A stretch of DNA of 64,000 bases from an uncultured Roseovarius sp. (GCA_947503145.1 CANNCP010000003.1:124001-188000), one strand, 5' to 3'; shown: positions 1 to 8,552, counted from the first letter of the stretch. Made by a program: numbers and translations. Notes: generated from the letters alone by a model not told the origin.

Positions 1-1
1 C

Positions 2-655
2 AATGAGAATTGGACGATCCTTGGTTCCGCCTCGGCGTTTTATGGCGAGAGCACGTCAAAGTCGTCCGCTGTCCCGTTGGTGGATAGCAAGACGCGGAAA
101 TTCGCATCTGGCCTGATATTGTCCTACTCTGGCGACTACGGCGCGATCACGACGCAGGTGCAGGGCGTCTTTGCAAAATCAACCGATCGGCTCATCGGGA
201 ATTCCCGTGATATTTTTCTGCTCTCGGGGTCATTCAACGGGCAATATTATTTTGACAACGGGCTGAGCCTGCTCGGCGTAGGTGCCTGGCAGCATACCGA
301 CGAGAAATTGGTTCCCGGCAACCTGCTTTTCCAGATCGGCGGCCCGACGACAGTGCGCGGATATCCGTCTGACGGGATCGCGGGCGACAGCGGGTATTAC
401 GGCAGCCTCGAATTGCACAAGCAGTTCACAATGCCGGACGGACAGAACCTTGACGGATTTTTATTTACCGATTTTGGCACTGTATTTTCGACCTTTCCGA
501 AAAGGACCACGCTGATTTCCGCAGGCACCGGTATGAGTTACGATATCATGGATGACATAAGGTTGTCGGTCTCGATTGCTACTCCGTTGAAGCAGTCGCT
601 GACCAACCAATCTGATTACGTCATATCGGCAACGATGACCATCAACACGTTTTGA
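2..655 (+). CDS. TpsB/ShlB-type outer-membrane transporter, C-terminal part (5' end outside window)
   Basis: The reading frame is open from the first bases of the window, so only the last 217 residues are present. They show alternating beta-barrel-like strands and the sequence GGPTTVRGYP followed by a long Y-G-S-L-E-L strand. This matches the conserved VRGY/F loop of the Omp85/TpsB superfamily (FhaC, ShlB, HecB). Such proteins sit in the outer membrane and export a large TpsA adhesin or hemolysin (two-partner secretion). A TpsA partner is not in the window and would have to lie upstream. The C-terminus ends in Phe, as is common for outer-membrane barrels. Insertion-sequence debris follows directly. 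The TpsB family is fairly sure; the exported substrate is unknown. Confidence 0.75.
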   Translation, partial: NENWTILGSASAFYGESTSKSSAVPLVDSKTRKFASGLILSYSGDYGAITTQVQGVFAKSTDRLIGNSRDIFLLSGSFNGQYYFDNGLSLLGVGAWQHTDEKLVPGNLLFQIGGPTTVRGYPSDGIAGDSGYYGSLELHKQFTMPDGQNLDGFLFTDFGTVFSTFPKRTTLISAGTGMSYDIMDDIRLSVSIATPLKQSLTNQSDYVISATMTINTF

Positions 656-774
656 ACGGCAAACGCCGGAGGCCGAGACGCGGTTCATGAATGCGATGCA
701 GGGGGGATTTCGACGGTTTGTCGGTCACGTCCCGAGCGCCTTCAACCTGACGCCTTCCGACATCCCAGCGCCCT

Positions 775-876
775 TTATTTTGTGTCCAGCTTGTAAAACG
801 TGGAAGGGCTCAGTCCGTGGCGACGGCATGTGTCGATCGTCGCGATCCCGTTCTGCTCTACGACTGGTCCTTTGGA
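775..876 (-). pseudogene. IS3-type OrfA fragment (helix-turn-helix part)
   Basis: On the minus strand this short stretch reads EQNGIATIDTCRRHGLSPS then TFYKLDTK and a stop. It resembles the helix-turn-helix of IS3-family OrfA proteins (typically ...CRxHGIS..TFYKWK). The frame is closed by a stop on the upstream side, so only about 33 codons survive. It is a remnant of a different IS copy from the element at 994-2127, since the strand and sequence differ. Confidence 0.55.
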
Positions 877-907
877 TCAATCGTAACCGGTCCATTGATA
901 CCGCAGC

Positions 908-993
908 TTACGCGGCTTGATTGTTTTCAGCAGCGGTCAACGGTGCCCAATTCCACGGTAGCAATTCATCGATCCTGTTAATCCTGTGATCAT
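908..993 (-). pseudogene. IS66-family transposase (TnpC) C-terminal remnant
   Basis: The minus strand reads NDHRINRIDELLPWNW and then a short tail before a TAA stop. The D-H-K/R-I-N-R-[IL]-D-[DE]-LLPW ending is the typical C-terminus of IS66 TnpC transposases. The rest of the gene is missing: the sequence changes abruptly at about 994, where an IS3-type terminal repeat starts. The simplest reading is that the IS3-family element inserted into, or recombined with, an IS66 copy whose other part was then lost. Confidence 0.65.
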
Positions 994-1025
994 TGACCTG
1001 CCCCCCGCTGGTCCCTCGTTCATAA

Positions 1026-1193
1026 CGAGAGTCTGCGGGTTGGATTTTGGTAGCGGGGTTCGTCGTCTTGGGCAAGCGCGCTGTCCGGCAGATGGAGGAT
1101 CGCATCCGCGAGCTGGAGCGCCAGCTTGGGCGCAAAACCCTCGAAGTCGAGATCCTGAAGGAGGCATTGGACAAGTCACGCTCAAAAAACTGA
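1026..1193 (+). pseudogene. IS3 OrfA, C-terminal leucine-zipper fragment
   Basis: The frame encodes a basic stretch and then RIRELERQLGRKTLEVEILK..., the heptad-repeat coiled coil that ends IS3-family OrfA proteins, and stops with TGA at 1191. No normal start or DNA-binding helix-turn-helix precedes it: the frame is closed by TAA at 1023. An A-rich run before the stop sits where such elements usually make the OrfA-OrfB frameshift fusion. Without the N-terminal half the protein should not bind the terminal repeats. Confidence 0.6.
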
Positions 1194-1194
1194 C

Positions 1195-2100
1195 GTGGCT
1201 TGCGCAGCCGCAGCCGAAGGACGGTTCCCCCTCTCGGGCATGCAAGCATGCCCTGCCGGGCAGTGGATGAGCGCCGTGGCCGAGATCTTGGGCGTCTCCA
1301 GATCGAACCTGCATGCCCGGGTGACGGGAAGCGCGAAGCCGCGTCGGCGCTATCACAAAGCGCAAGATGCGGCGGTGATGTCGTTGATCACTGCACTCGT
1401 GGCTGCGCGACCGACCTACGGATATCGACGCATCATGGCCATCCTGAACCGGCAATTACGTACTTCAGGCGCAGCGCCTGTTAACCACAAACGCGTCTAC
1501 CGGATCATGCGGGCCCAGAACCTGCTGCTGGCACGCCACTACACCGAGCGGCCCGATCGCGCGCATAACGGCAAGATCGTGACCATGCGCTCGAACCTGC
1601 GCTGGTGCAGTGGCGGCTTGGAGTTCACCTGCTGGAACGGGGACATCGTTCGCGGCGCATTCATCATCGATACCCACGATCGCGAGATCATCGCCTGGTG
1701 CGCCGTCGTGAACGCGGGCATCAGCGGATCGGACGTGCGCGACATGATGCTGGCAGCGGTAGAGGCGCGGTTTGCAGGGCATCGCGCGCCGCACCAGGTC
1801 GAGATGCTCAGCGATAATAGCTCGGCCTACATCGCCAAAGACACCTGCATCTTCGTCCGCCAGTTCGGCTTGAAACCCTGCTTTACCCCGGTGAAGAGCC
1901 CGCAGAGCAACGGAATATCAGAGGCATTCGTCAACACCCTGAAGCGGGCTTACGTGAACATCACGCCGCTGTCAGATGCCGTCACCGTCCTTGGATTGAT
2001 TGCCGGGTGGTTCGAAGACTACAATGAAAACCACCCGCACTCGGGGCTGAAGATGCGCTCACCACGCGAGTTCATCGCAGCCCAAACCGCAACCGCCTGA
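1195..2100 (+). CDS. IS3-family transposase OrfB (DDE integrase core)
   Basis: About 301 codons carry an HTH_21-like segment (PTYGYRRIMAILNR, near residue 77) and an rve/RNase H-like catalytic core. The triad is visible as D159 (IIDTHD), D207 (LSDNSSAY) and E243 (SNGISEAF), with 35 residues between the second Asp and the Glu, the DD(35)E spacing of IS3 elements. In intact elements OrfB is made as a frameshift fusion with OrfA, so the start at 1195 is nominal. A palindrome (GGCATGC-AA-GCATGCC) sits in frame near the N-terminus and may be a small insertion. With orfA truncated this copy is probably not autonomous. Confidence 0.85.
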   Translation: MACAAAAEGRFPLSGMQACPAGQWMSAVAEILGVSRSNLHARVTGSAKPRRRYHKAQDAAVMSLITALVAARPTYGYRRIMAILNRQLRTSGAAPVNHKRVYRIMRAQNLLLARHYTERPDRAHNGKIVTMRSNLRWCSGGLEFTCWNGDIVRGAFIIDTHDREIIAWCAVVNAGISGSDVRDMMLAAVEARFAGHRAPHQVEMLSDNSSAYIAKDTCIFVRQFGLKPCFTPVKSPQSNGISEAFVNTLKRAYVNITPLSDAVTVLGLIAGWFEDYNENHPHSGLKMRSPREFIAAQTATA

Positions 2101-2160
2101 GTGTCCGGTGAAACGGGGGCAAGATCATGCGGTGCCAATGGCGCGGTTACTATCAATCGG

Positions 2161-2212
2161 TTCATACGTTTCTTTGAAAACCTGAAACACATCCTTTTAC
2201 GAAACGCACGCA
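2161..2212. repeat. Palindromic GCGTTCCGC-type repeat, degenerate copy A
   Basis: The arms CGTTTC (2167-2172) and GAAACG (2201-2206) flank AAAACCTGAAACACA. The layout is the same as the better-preserved copies near 10245 and 19987, but several bases have changed. It lies just right of the IS3 element. The rest of the 2128-2423 interval shows no gene. Confidence 0.4.
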
Positions 2213-2423
2213 ATGCCTGAACCCTGTTACTTGATCGTTCCGATAATTTGCGTTTTGGTAAAAACGGTTCTTTTGCATACGCCTGTCTCTGTCAGGTCGG
2301 GCAGACTCTGCATCATGGTGAGGGATTTCGCGGCAGGGGGGCGCGGGATGAACATCGCATGTCGCTACTCATGCGCATGGCGCCGTAGGGCGCAACGTCA
2401 TCCAAGCTGTTGATTTTGTTAAA

Positions 2424-2507
2424 TGGTGGGCGACCCAGGAATCGAACCTGGCGTGCGTCTCCGCGAGGGAGTTACAGTCCCCTGCCACACCTTGCGGCCT
2501 GTCGCCC
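2424..2507 (-). tRNA. tRNA-Tyr (anticodon GTA)
   Basis: The minus strand folds as a class II tRNA. The acceptor GGGCGAC pairs with GTCGCCC. The D arm GCCGC...GTGGC, the anticodon loop CTGTAAC (GTA), a long variable arm (CGCGGAGACGCACG region) and a T arm CCAGG-TTCGATT-CCTGG are all present. A encoded CCA end is included (2424-2426). The long variable arm is expected for bacterial tRNA-Tyr. Confidence 0.95.
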
Positions 2508-2640
2508 ACTGTCGGGGCGTGCCCCGTACGTGGGGCGGTTATTACGAGGGTGCCTTGGACCCGTCAACCCGAAAATGCCTTGCACGTGCGGAGTGGCACG
2601 TGCATTTTGCAGCGCTTGAGGCAGGGCAGTGAGGAAAGCA

Positions 2641-3420
2641 ATGAAAAAACCCCGTTGGGTGATCGACAAAGAGCAGGGCAAGAAGGCCGCGGCAGCAGAG
2701 ACCGTGTGGCTCTTTGGTCTGCACGCGGTGCGCGATGCCTTGGCAAATCCGGCGCGCGATAAGCTGCGGCTGATCGTGACGCTGAACGCGCAGACCAGGC
2801 TGGAAGAGGCCATCGCTGCCTCGGGCATCACACCCGAGATTTCCGACGCGCGCAGGTTTTCCGCGCCGATTGATCCGCAATCGGTGCATCAGGGCGCCGC
2901 GCTAGAGGTCAGGTCGCTCGACTGGGGCGATCTGGAGACGGTCTGTCTGGGTGACGGGCAGCGTCCACCGCGCGTGGTCCTGCTGGACCGGGTGACCGAC
3001 CCGCATAACGTGGGGGCGATCCTGCGCTCTGCCGAAGTGTTCGGGGCTTGTGCCGTCATCGCCCCGCGCCACCACAGCGCGCCCGAGACCGGCGCGCTGG
3101 CCAAGACCGCCAGCGGTGCGCTGGAGCGGCAGCCCTATTTGCGGGTGCGCAACCTCAGCGATGCGATCACCCAGTTGCAGGGCATGGGCTATCTGGTGCT
3201 GGGCCTTGATGGCGAGGCCGAGGTGACGATCGAGACGGCGCTGGAGGGGCTGCGTGACCGCCCTGTGGCACTGGTCCTGGGGGCCGAAGGACCGGGGCTG
3301 CGCCAGAAGACCCGTGAAACCTGTGACCGATTGGTGAAAATCGATTTTTCCGGGCCGTTCGGCTCTCTTAACGTCTCCAACGCGGCGGCGGTGGCCCTGT
3401 ATGCGTCTCAGGCCCGGTAG
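2641..3420 (+). CDS. rlmB: 23S rRNA 2'-O-methyltransferase, RlmB/TrmH (SpoU) family
   Basis: This 259-residue protein would methylate a ribose 2'-OH of 23S rRNA using S-adenosylmethionine. An N-terminal substrate-binding domain (to about residue 95) precedes a SPOUT knot domain with the three SpoU motifs: DPHNVGAILRSAE (about 120-132), LVLGAEGPGLR (about 212-222) and SLNVSNAAAVALY near the C-terminus. I chose ATG 2641 over GTG 2629 because GAGGAA lies about 4 bases upstream of it. The length fits RlmB, but other TrmH-family rRNA or tRNA methylases are possible. It stands alone, just downstream of the oppositely oriented tRNA-Tyr. Confidence 0.85.
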   Translation: MKKPRWVIDKEQGKKAAAAETVWLFGLHAVRDALANPARDKLRLIVTLNAQTRLEEAIAASGITPEISDARRFSAPIDPQSVHQGAALEVRSLDWGDLETVCLGDGQRPPRVVLLDRVTDPHNVGAILRSAEVFGACAVIAPRHHSAPETGALAKTASGALERQPYLRVRNLSDAITQLQGMGYLVLGLDGEAEVTIETALEGLRDRPVALVLGAEGPGLRQKTRETCDRLVKIDFSGPFGSLNVSNAAAVALYASQAR

Positions 3421-3447
3421 GTTCCGGGCGCGATAGGCGAGGGACCG

Positions 3448-3629
3448 ATGCCAAAAATCGCAACCGGGCTGCTACTGTGGCACCCGCATGGTGCTGGTGA
3501 TCCGTGCCGACGGGCGCACGGCCTGTCCTGCGTTCAAGGCCCGAGGGCACAAGCCGACACGTCCCGTGTGCAGAAGTCCGTGAGGTGATCGAAGAGGTCT
3601 GGGATACGGTGGAGGATATTTTCGACTGA
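3448..3629 (+). pseudogene. Possible decayed small gene
   Basis: Three short stretches in three different frames look protein-like. They are MPKIATGLLL (signal-like, from 3448), MVLVIRADGRTACPAFKARG (from 3488) and VREVIEEVWDTVEDIFD followed by TGA (to 3629). Together they could be one small exported protein broken by frameshifts. The assignment is weak and no family is recognised. The remaining bases up to about 3700 show nothing. Confidence 0.2.
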
Positions 3630-3719
3630 TTTTCATGTCACGTGACATGGATTGCGTGAACAATTGTTACAGAATTGAACACGGTGATCACAGGTCTATT
3701 ACAAGGCCTTTATATGTTG

Positions 3720-3828
3720 CTCAGGACACCTAGATAGATACCAGAGGCGGCGACATGGAACTGCGTCGCTTCACTTTACTGTCCCTCGTTCCGCGACTGG
3801 CGCCCAAGGTCCCCTTGGGCGCCTTTTT
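3720..3828 (+). ncRNA. Candidate small RNA ending in a strong terminator
   Basis: The gap between rlmB and the CoA-binding gene ends with a perfect Rho-independent terminator but contains no convincing gene in front of it. An AT-richer, promoter-like stretch (TTGAAC near 3676, TTTATATG near 3710) precedes it. A transcript from about 3720 would be roughly 110 nt, C/U-rich and capped by the hairpin, which fits a trans-acting sRNA. A short frame starting at ATG 3754 runs through the hairpin and is probably not translated. Confidence 0.35.
3799..3828 (+). terminator. Rho-independent terminator
   Basis: The arms GGCGCCCAAGG (3799-3809) and CCTTGGGCGCC (3813-3823) form an 11-bp perfect stem with a TCC loop, followed by five T. 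It points rightward and ends just before the CoA-binding protein gene. Confidence 0.85.
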
Positions 3829-3876
3829 GTGCGGTCGGCGCTTGCGCGTGGTGCTGGGCGCATTAGGGTGCAAGCC

Positions 3877-4348
3877 ATGACGCAAGCCTATAGTGACGCA
3901 TTTCTCAAGGACATTCTGACCCGCACCCAGCACATCGCCGTGGTCGGAGTGTCGATGAACGAAGTGCGCCCCAGCTACTATGTTGCGCGTTACCTGACGC
4001 TCAAAGGGTTTGACGTGATCCCGGTCAACCCAGGTCATGCGGGCAAGACGCTGTTTGGCAAGACGGTCGTGGGCGCCCTGGACGAGATCGAGGGCGGGGT
4101 GGACATGGTCGACATCTTTCGCCGCTCGGAACATGTGCCGCCCATCGTGGATGCGGCGCTGGCACAGTTTCCCGACCTTGGGACGATCTGGATGCAGATC
4201 GGTGTCATGCACGAGGCCGCAGCAGAGGCGGCGCGCGCGCGGTGTCGATGTGGTGATGAACCGCTGCCCCAAGATCGAGTATCAGCGCCTCTTTGGCGAG
4301 TTGCGCATGGGTGGGTTCAACACCGGCGTGATCTCTTCGAAATTGTGA
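3877..4348 (+). pseudogene. CoA-binding domain protein (YccU-like), frameshifted
   Basis: From ATG 3877 the frame encodes a Rossmann-type CoA_binding domain (HIAVVGVSMNEVRPSYYVARYL, then ...GFDVIPVNPG and VDMVDIFRRSE). After about residue 119 the frame drifts into unrelated residues. The expected C-terminus (GVDVVMNRCPKIEYQRLFGE and then FNTGVISSKL) continues in another frame to the stop at 4348. The break lies in a GC dinucleotide run at about 4230-4240. One more GC unit there would restore a normal protein of about 156 residues. This may be a real recent mutation, an assembly error or length variation in the run. The family's molecular role is not well defined. Confidence 0.75.
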
Positions 4349-4453
4349 TGCCGGGGCGCGAACCGCGCCATTGATCGCGTGGAAATTTGCTATTTTCGGC
4401 GCCAGTCTCTATCACTGGCCTGCACCACATAAAATTAACTGAGTACAATCAGC

Positions 4454-4915
4454 ATGGTCAGATTTCTTTCGGCGGCGTGGTCTGACTACGTTTGCCCGAT
4501 GTTCCAGCGCCCCAAGCGCCTGCAGGTTGCTGCGCTGTGTCATCGTGGCGCGGGTACGGAAATCGAGGTTCTGCTGGTCACAAGTCGGGGCACGGGCCGG
4601 TGGATCATCCCGAAGGGTTGGCCGATCCGGGGGCTTGATTCTCCGCAATCGGCCTTGCGCGAGGCGTGGGAGGAGGGCGGCGTATCCGGCACCGCCGCCA
4701 ACAGCGATCTGATCGGCAGCTACAGCTATGACAAGATCATGCCCGCTGGTCTGGCTGTGCCGGTCGAGACGCTGGTCTATTCGGTTGCGGTCGAGCAGAC
4801 CGCGACGCGGTTTCCCGAGGCGCATCAGCGCCGTCGCAAGTGGATGACGCCGTATGCGGCGGCGGATCTTGTGAACGAGGCGGAACTGAAGGCGATTTTA
4901 CGAGATCTGGCCTGA
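4454..4915 (+). CDS. Nudix hydrolase
   Basis: This 153-residue protein would hydrolyse a nucleoside diphosphate linked to another moiety; the substrate cannot be told from sequence. The Nudix box lies at about residues 56-78 (GWPIRGLDSPQ then SALREAWEEGGV). The metal-binding REAWEE core is intact, but the first Glu of the consensus G-x5-E-x7-REUxEExGU is Leu here. PKGW just before it and a C-terminal RRRKWM segment resemble the diphosphoinositol-polyphosphate/diadenosine-polyphosphate branch. It stands alone between the CoA-binding gene and pit. The start is supported by length; no strong ribosome-binding site is visible. Confidence 0.8.
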   Translation: MVRFLSAAWSDYVCPMFQRPKRLQVAALCHRGAGTEIEVLLVTSRGTGRWIIPKGWPIRGLDSPQSALREAWEEGGVSGTAANSDLIGSYSYDKIMPAGLAVPVETLVYSVAVEQTATRFPEAHQRRRKWMTPYAAADLVNEAELKAILRDLA

Positions 4916-4988
4916 ACCTGTTGAATGAATCGGTTGATCTTTACCCGGCCGCGCGGTTAGGTCGCCGCGCAGCGGCGGGGGAATCCAC

Positions 4989-6476
4989 ATGAGCGCACCA
5001 AACGACAATGACCCACGTCACCTGGAGACGCTGGACCGGGATCTGGCACGATTTTCCAGTCTGGAACTGGCGGCAAGCTATGTCGCGCGCCCCATCGTGG
5101 GGCCGGGGCTGGCGCTCGTCTTTGTCATTCTGGCCGGACTGGCCGCCGTACTTTTCCTGGGGCAGACCAACAACACGCTGATTGTCGTCATTGCCGCCTG
5201 TCTCGGAGCTTACATGGCGCTGAATATCGGTGCCAACGACGTGGCCAACAACATGGGTCCGGCGGTCGGCGCCAACGCGCTGACCATGGGCGGGGCCATC
5301 GTGATTGCCGTGGTCTTTGAGAGCGCGGGCGCGCTGATCGCGGGCGGCGATGTTGTCTCGACCATCGCCAAGGGCATCATCGCACCAGACAGCATGGCGA
5401 ATGCGACCGTGTTCATCTGGGCGATGATCGCGGCACTGCTGGCGGCGGCGCTTTGGGTCAACATGGCGACCTGGATCGGGGCGCCGGTCTCGACCACGCA
5501 TTCCGTCGTTGGCGGCGTCATGGGCGCAGGTATCGCGGCGGCGGGATTCGCAGCGGTCAACTGGCAAACGATGAGCGCGATTGCGGCCAGCTGGGTCATT
5601 TCACCGCTGATGGGCGGGCTCATCGCGGCGGCGTTCCTGTGGGTGATCAAATCGCGCATCATCTACCGCGAGGACAAGATTGCGGCGGCGCGCCGCTGGG
5701 TTCCGGTGCTGGTCGGAATCATGGCCGGGGTGTTCGCCACCTATCTAGCGCTGAAGGGGCTCAGACAGATCATTGCCATCAATCTGGGGACTGCCGTGCT
5801 GATCGGGGCGGGGGTGGGCATTGTGACCTGGGCCGCAACGATCCCGCTGGTCGCCCGGCAATCCGTAGGGCTGGAGAACCGCAACAAATCAATCAAGACA
5901 CTGTTTGCCATTCCGCTGGTGATCTCTGCCGCACTGCTCAGCTTTGCCCACGGGGCGAATGATGTGGCCAATGCGGTGGGGCCGCTGGCGGCGATCGTGC
6001 AGGCCTCGCAGTCGGGCGATTTCATAGGCGATGTCAGTATTCCGCTCTGGGTGATGGTCATCGGCGCGGTGGGCATCTCGTTTGGCCTCTTTCTCTTTGG
6101 GCCGAAACTGATCCGCATGGTCGGCGGGCAGATCACCAAGCTGAACCCGATGCGCGCCTATTGCGTCGCGCTGTCGGCGGCGATCACGGTAATCGTCGCC
6201 AGCTGGCTGGGGCTGCCGGTCAGCTCGACCCATATCGCCGTGGGCGGGGTGTTCGGTGTCGGGTTCTACCGCGAGTGGGACGCGGAGCGGCGGCTGAAAA
6301 AGGCGCGGTTGGCCATGCCCGACCGTGCCGTGTACTCCAAGGAGGAACGCCAGCGCCGCAAGCTGGTGCGCCGGTCGCATTTCATGACCATCATAGCGGC
6401 CTGGATCGTGACCGTGCCTGCGGCGGCGCTGCTGTCGGGGGTTATTTTCTGGGGGATCACCACGATCCTCGGATAA
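4989..6476 (+). CDS. pit: Inorganic phosphate transporter, PiT family
   Basis: This 495-residue inner-membrane protein would import phosphate (or metal phosphate) with protons. It shows the duplicated PiT signature: GANDVANNMGPAVGA near residue 80 and GANDVANAVGPLAA near residue 322, plus paired STTH/SSTH motifs (APVSTTHSVVGG and PVSSTHIAVGG). Roughly ten hydrophobic segments are seen, with a hydrophilic N-terminus of about 35 residues. The length is usual for the alphaproteobacterial type. No phoU-like PIT accessory gene (DUF47) is adjacent. Confidence 0.9.
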   Translation: MSAPNDNDPRHLETLDRDLARFSSLELAASYVARPIVGPGLALVFVILAGLAAVLFLGQTNNTLIVVIAACLGAYMALNIGANDVANNMGPAVGANALTMGGAIVIAVVFESAGALIAGGDVVSTIAKGIIAPDSMANATVFIWAMIAALLAAALWVNMATWIGAPVSTTHSVVGGVMGAGIAAAGFAAVNWQTMSAIAASWVISPLMGGLIAAAFLWVIKSRIIYREDKIAAARRWVPVLVGIMAGVFATYLALKGLRQIIAINLGTAVLIGAGVGIVTWAATIPLVARQSVGLENRNKSIKTLFAIPLVISAALLSFAHGANDVANAVGPLAAIVQASQSGDFIGDVSIPLWVMVIGAVGISFGLFLFGPKLIRMVGGQITKLNPMRAYCVALSAAITVIVASWLGLPVSSTHIAVGGVFGVGFYREWDAERRLKKARLAMPDRAVYSKEERQRRKLVRRSHFMTIIAAWIVTVPAAALLSGVIFWGITTILG

Positions 6477-6485
6477 GGCCGGGCG

Positions 6486-6788
6486 CTATCCCTGCGGCGG
6501 GTTTGCCGTGAAATCCGCCGCGATACGCATCTCACGCATGGGGCGCACATGCGTCGTGCAGGCGGCATAGGTCGGATGCGCCTTGAATGCCGCAAGAGCC
6601 GCCTCGTCGGCAAATTCGGCATAGACCACCAGATCGGCGGCAGGCCCGGCAATCGGGTCGGTCTGCAGGTTGCGCCCCACCTCGAAATGCTGTGAATGCG
6701 GAATATCGGCAAGCATCATCAGACCCTCGCGGACCTCCTCGACGCTTACTCCGTCGGCGGCGCTGAAAAAGACGATGTGCCGGATCAT
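6486..6788 (-). CDS. Dabb-family (stress-responsive A/B barrel) protein
   Basis: This 100-residue protein begins [10 protein letters not shown] and has the alternating beta/alpha pattern of the Dabb ferredoxin-like dimeric barrel, including [19 protein letters not shown]. The biochemical role is unknown for most members. Its start overlaps the hisE stop by 4 bases (ATGA), so it is translated as the last gene of the his transcript. Confidence 0.75.
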   Translation of the reverse strand: MIRHIVFFSAADGVSVEEVREGLMMLADIPHSQHFEVGRNLQTDPIAGPAADLVVYAEFADEAALAAFKAHPTYAACTTHVRPMREMRIAADFTANPPQG

Positions 6789-7111
6789 TCGGCTGTCCCC
6801 GGACCTGTGCGCGCCGCCTTTTCGGCCAGCCCTGACTGGTTCTGCCGCCGGTCCAGTTCGGCCATGACATCAGCCAGCGGCACGTCGCGAGACTGCAGCA
6901 TCACCAGCAGATGAAAGAGCACATCAGCCGCCTCCGAGGTCAGCGCGGCACGGTCGCCTTTTACCGCCTCAATGATGGCCTCCACGGCTTCTTCGCCGAA
7001 TTTCTCGGCGCATTTTTCAGGGCCGCTGGACAGCAGTCTGGCGGTCCAGCTGCTGTCGGGATCTGCGTTCGCGCGGGCGGCGATGACGTTCGCCAGATCA
7101 TCCAATGTCAT
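6785..7111 (-). CDS. hisE: Phosphoribosyl-ATP diphosphatase
   Basis: HisE hydrolyses phosphoribosyl-ATP to phosphoribosyl-AMP, the second step of histidine synthesis. The 108-residue sequence has the MazG-like all-alpha core with metal-binding acidic residues: [18 protein letters not shown] and then [13 protein letters not shown]. Its ATG overlaps the hisF stop by 4 bases and its own stop overlaps the Dabb gene, which indicates translational coupling. HisI is not fused to it here and is not in the window. Confidence 0.93.
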   Translation of the reverse strand: MTLDDLANVIAARANADPDSSWTARLLSSGPEKCAEKFGEEAVEAIIEAVKGDRAALTSEAADVLFHLLVMLQSRDVPLADVMAELDRRQNQSGLAEKAARTGPGTAE

Positions 7112-7872
7112 GTCGCCAGCCTCATCGGGATACCGGCGGCTGCCATGTGTTCCTTGGCCTCTTGAATCGTGAACTCGCCAAAGTGAAAGATCGACGCGGC
7201 CAGCACCGCGCTCGCGCCGCCCTCCCGAACGCCCGCGACGAGGTGATCGAGTGTGCCGACACCGCCCGACGCGATCACCGGGATGTCCACGGCGTCGCTG
7301 ATTGCGCGGGTGAGAGGGATGTTGAAGCCCGCGCGGGTGCCGTCACGATCCATCGAGGTCAGCAGGATTTCGCCCGCGCCGTTATGCGCGGCCAACCGGG
7401 CGAACTCCACTGCGTCGATGCCGGTGGCCTTGCGCCCGCCATGGGTGAAAATCTCCCACTTGCCGGGACTGACGGTCTTGGCGTCGATGGCGACGACGAT
7501 GCACTGGCTGCCGAACTGATCGGCGGCGGCGCGCACCACGGTAGGGTCGGCCACGGCGGCAGAGTTGAAGCTGACCTTGTCCGCGCCTGCCAGCAGGAGG
7601 GCGCGGACATCGGCGGACGTGCGCACGCCGCCACCCACGGTCAGCGGGATATAGCACTGTTCGGCGGTGCGGCTGACCACATCGAACATGGTGCCGCGAT
7701 TTTCATGCGTTGCGTGGATGTCGAGAAAGCACAGCTCGTCCGCGCCCGCCAGGTCATAGGCGCGTGCGGCGTCGACCGGATCGCCCGCATCGCGCAGACC
7801 GACGAAATTCACGCCTTTGACCACGCGGCCATCGGCCACGTCAAGGCAGGGGATGATACGGGTTTTGAGCAT
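7108..7872 (-). CDS. hisF: Imidazole glycerol phosphate synthase, cyclase subunit
   Basis: HisF forms imidazole glycerol phosphate and AICAR from PRFAR using ammonia from HisH. The 254-residue (beta/alpha)8 barrel begins [20 protein letters not shown], with the catalytic Asp in CLDV and the second catalytic Asp in LTSMDRDGT. Phosphate-binding loops VGGGVR and ASGGVG are present. The frame is open further upstream, but ATG 7872 matches the family's N-terminus. It is followed by hisE with a 4-base overlap. Confidence 0.96.
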   Translation of the reverse strand: MLKTRIIPCLDVADGRVVKGVNFVGLRDAGDPVDAARAYDLAGADELCFLDIHATHENRGTMFDVVSRTAEQCYIPLTVGGGVRTSADVRALLLAGADKVSFNSAAVADPTVVRAAADQFGSQCIVVAIDAKTVSPGKWEIFTHGGRKATGIDAVEFARLAAHNGAGEILLTSMDRDGTRAGFNIPLTRAISDAVDIPVIASGGVGTLDHLVAGVREGGASAVLAASIFHFGEFTIQEAKEHMAAAGIPMRLAT

Positions 7873-7965
7873 GGTTTGCCGCCCTTTGCATGTCACGCGA
7901 TTGTTTATGGGCATTTGCAGCCGGATGCCAGAGGATAGCGGTGAAATTGCCTGGAAGGATTGATG

Positions 7966-8421
7966 ATGAAACGCTTGATTGCGGCGCTTGCGCTGATTTG
8001 TACGACGACCCCGGCATTGGCCACAAACGACGATATCGTAAGGCTGAAATCGGCGCAGGATGTGGCCACCACGATGGACGCGCTGGAGGCTGCGGTTGCG
8101 GGTGCGGGGGCGACGGTCTTTGCCCGGGTGGATCACGCGGGCGGCGCGGCATCGGTGGACATGACGCTTGATCCGGTGGAACTGCTGATTTTCGGCAACC
8201 CCCGGCTCGGCACGCCCGCGATTCAGGATGACCCGCTTGCCGGGCTTTATCTGCCGCTGCGGGTGCTGGTTTACCGCGACGGGGCAGGGCAGGTATGGTT
8301 GGCCTATAATGACCCGAAGGCGATGCTGTCAGCTCTGGGCGGGATTGCGCCGGATGCAGATTACATCGCCAAGATGACCGGCGCGCTGGGCAAGCTGACG
8401 GGTAAAGCGTCTGGTATGTGA
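7966..8421 (+). CDS. Secreted DUF302 protein
   Basis: About 151 residues begin with a signal peptide ([18 protein letters not shown]) cleaved near residue 20. A DUF302 domain follows: [22 protein letters not shown], then [15 protein letters not shown] and [10 protein letters not shown]. The function of DUF302 is not established; a periplasmic location is likely. ATG 7966 is preferred because GGAAGGA sits about 6 bases before it; ATG 7963 is also possible. It lies on the opposite strand to the his genes, between hisF and hisA. Confidence 0.8.
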   Translation: MKRLIAALALICTTTPALATNDDIVRLKSAQDVATTMDALEAAVAGAGATVFARVDHAGGAASVDMTLDPVELLIFGNPRLGTPAIQDDPLAGLYLPLRVLVYRDGAGQVWLAYNDPKAMLSALGGIAPDADYIAKMTGALGKLTGKASGM

Positions 8422-8552
8422 CCAGCCCCGGAGCGTCTGATTGATGACGCGGCAGATGAATAACGAATGCGCATTCGCGTGTTGCGTCTGATCCGGGGTA
8501 TGAGCGGGACAAGGCGCGGGGAGTGTTCGGTGCCCCTGCCGTTATGTCCCGG

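Larger units (their letters stand above)
994..2127 (+). mobile_element. IS3-family insertion sequence, defective
   Basis: The left end TGACCTGCCCCC (994-1005) and the right end ...GGGGGCAAGATCA (to 2127) form an imperfect terminal inverted repeat with IS3-like TG...CA termini. Between them are the tail of orfA and a full-length orfB. Only about 100 bp separate the left end from the orfA C-terminus, so the helix-turn-helix half of orfA has been deleted. The bases flanking the two ends (CAT and TGC) do not form an obvious target duplication, which fits later rearrangement. Exact ends are uncertain by a few bases. Confidence 0.65.

Noticed and set aside
2424-2507. tRNA-Tyr as an integration site for a genomic island
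   Set aside because: No integrase and no repeat of the tRNA 3' end were seen in the neighbourhood. The IS debris lies on the left but does not show an att-like duplication.
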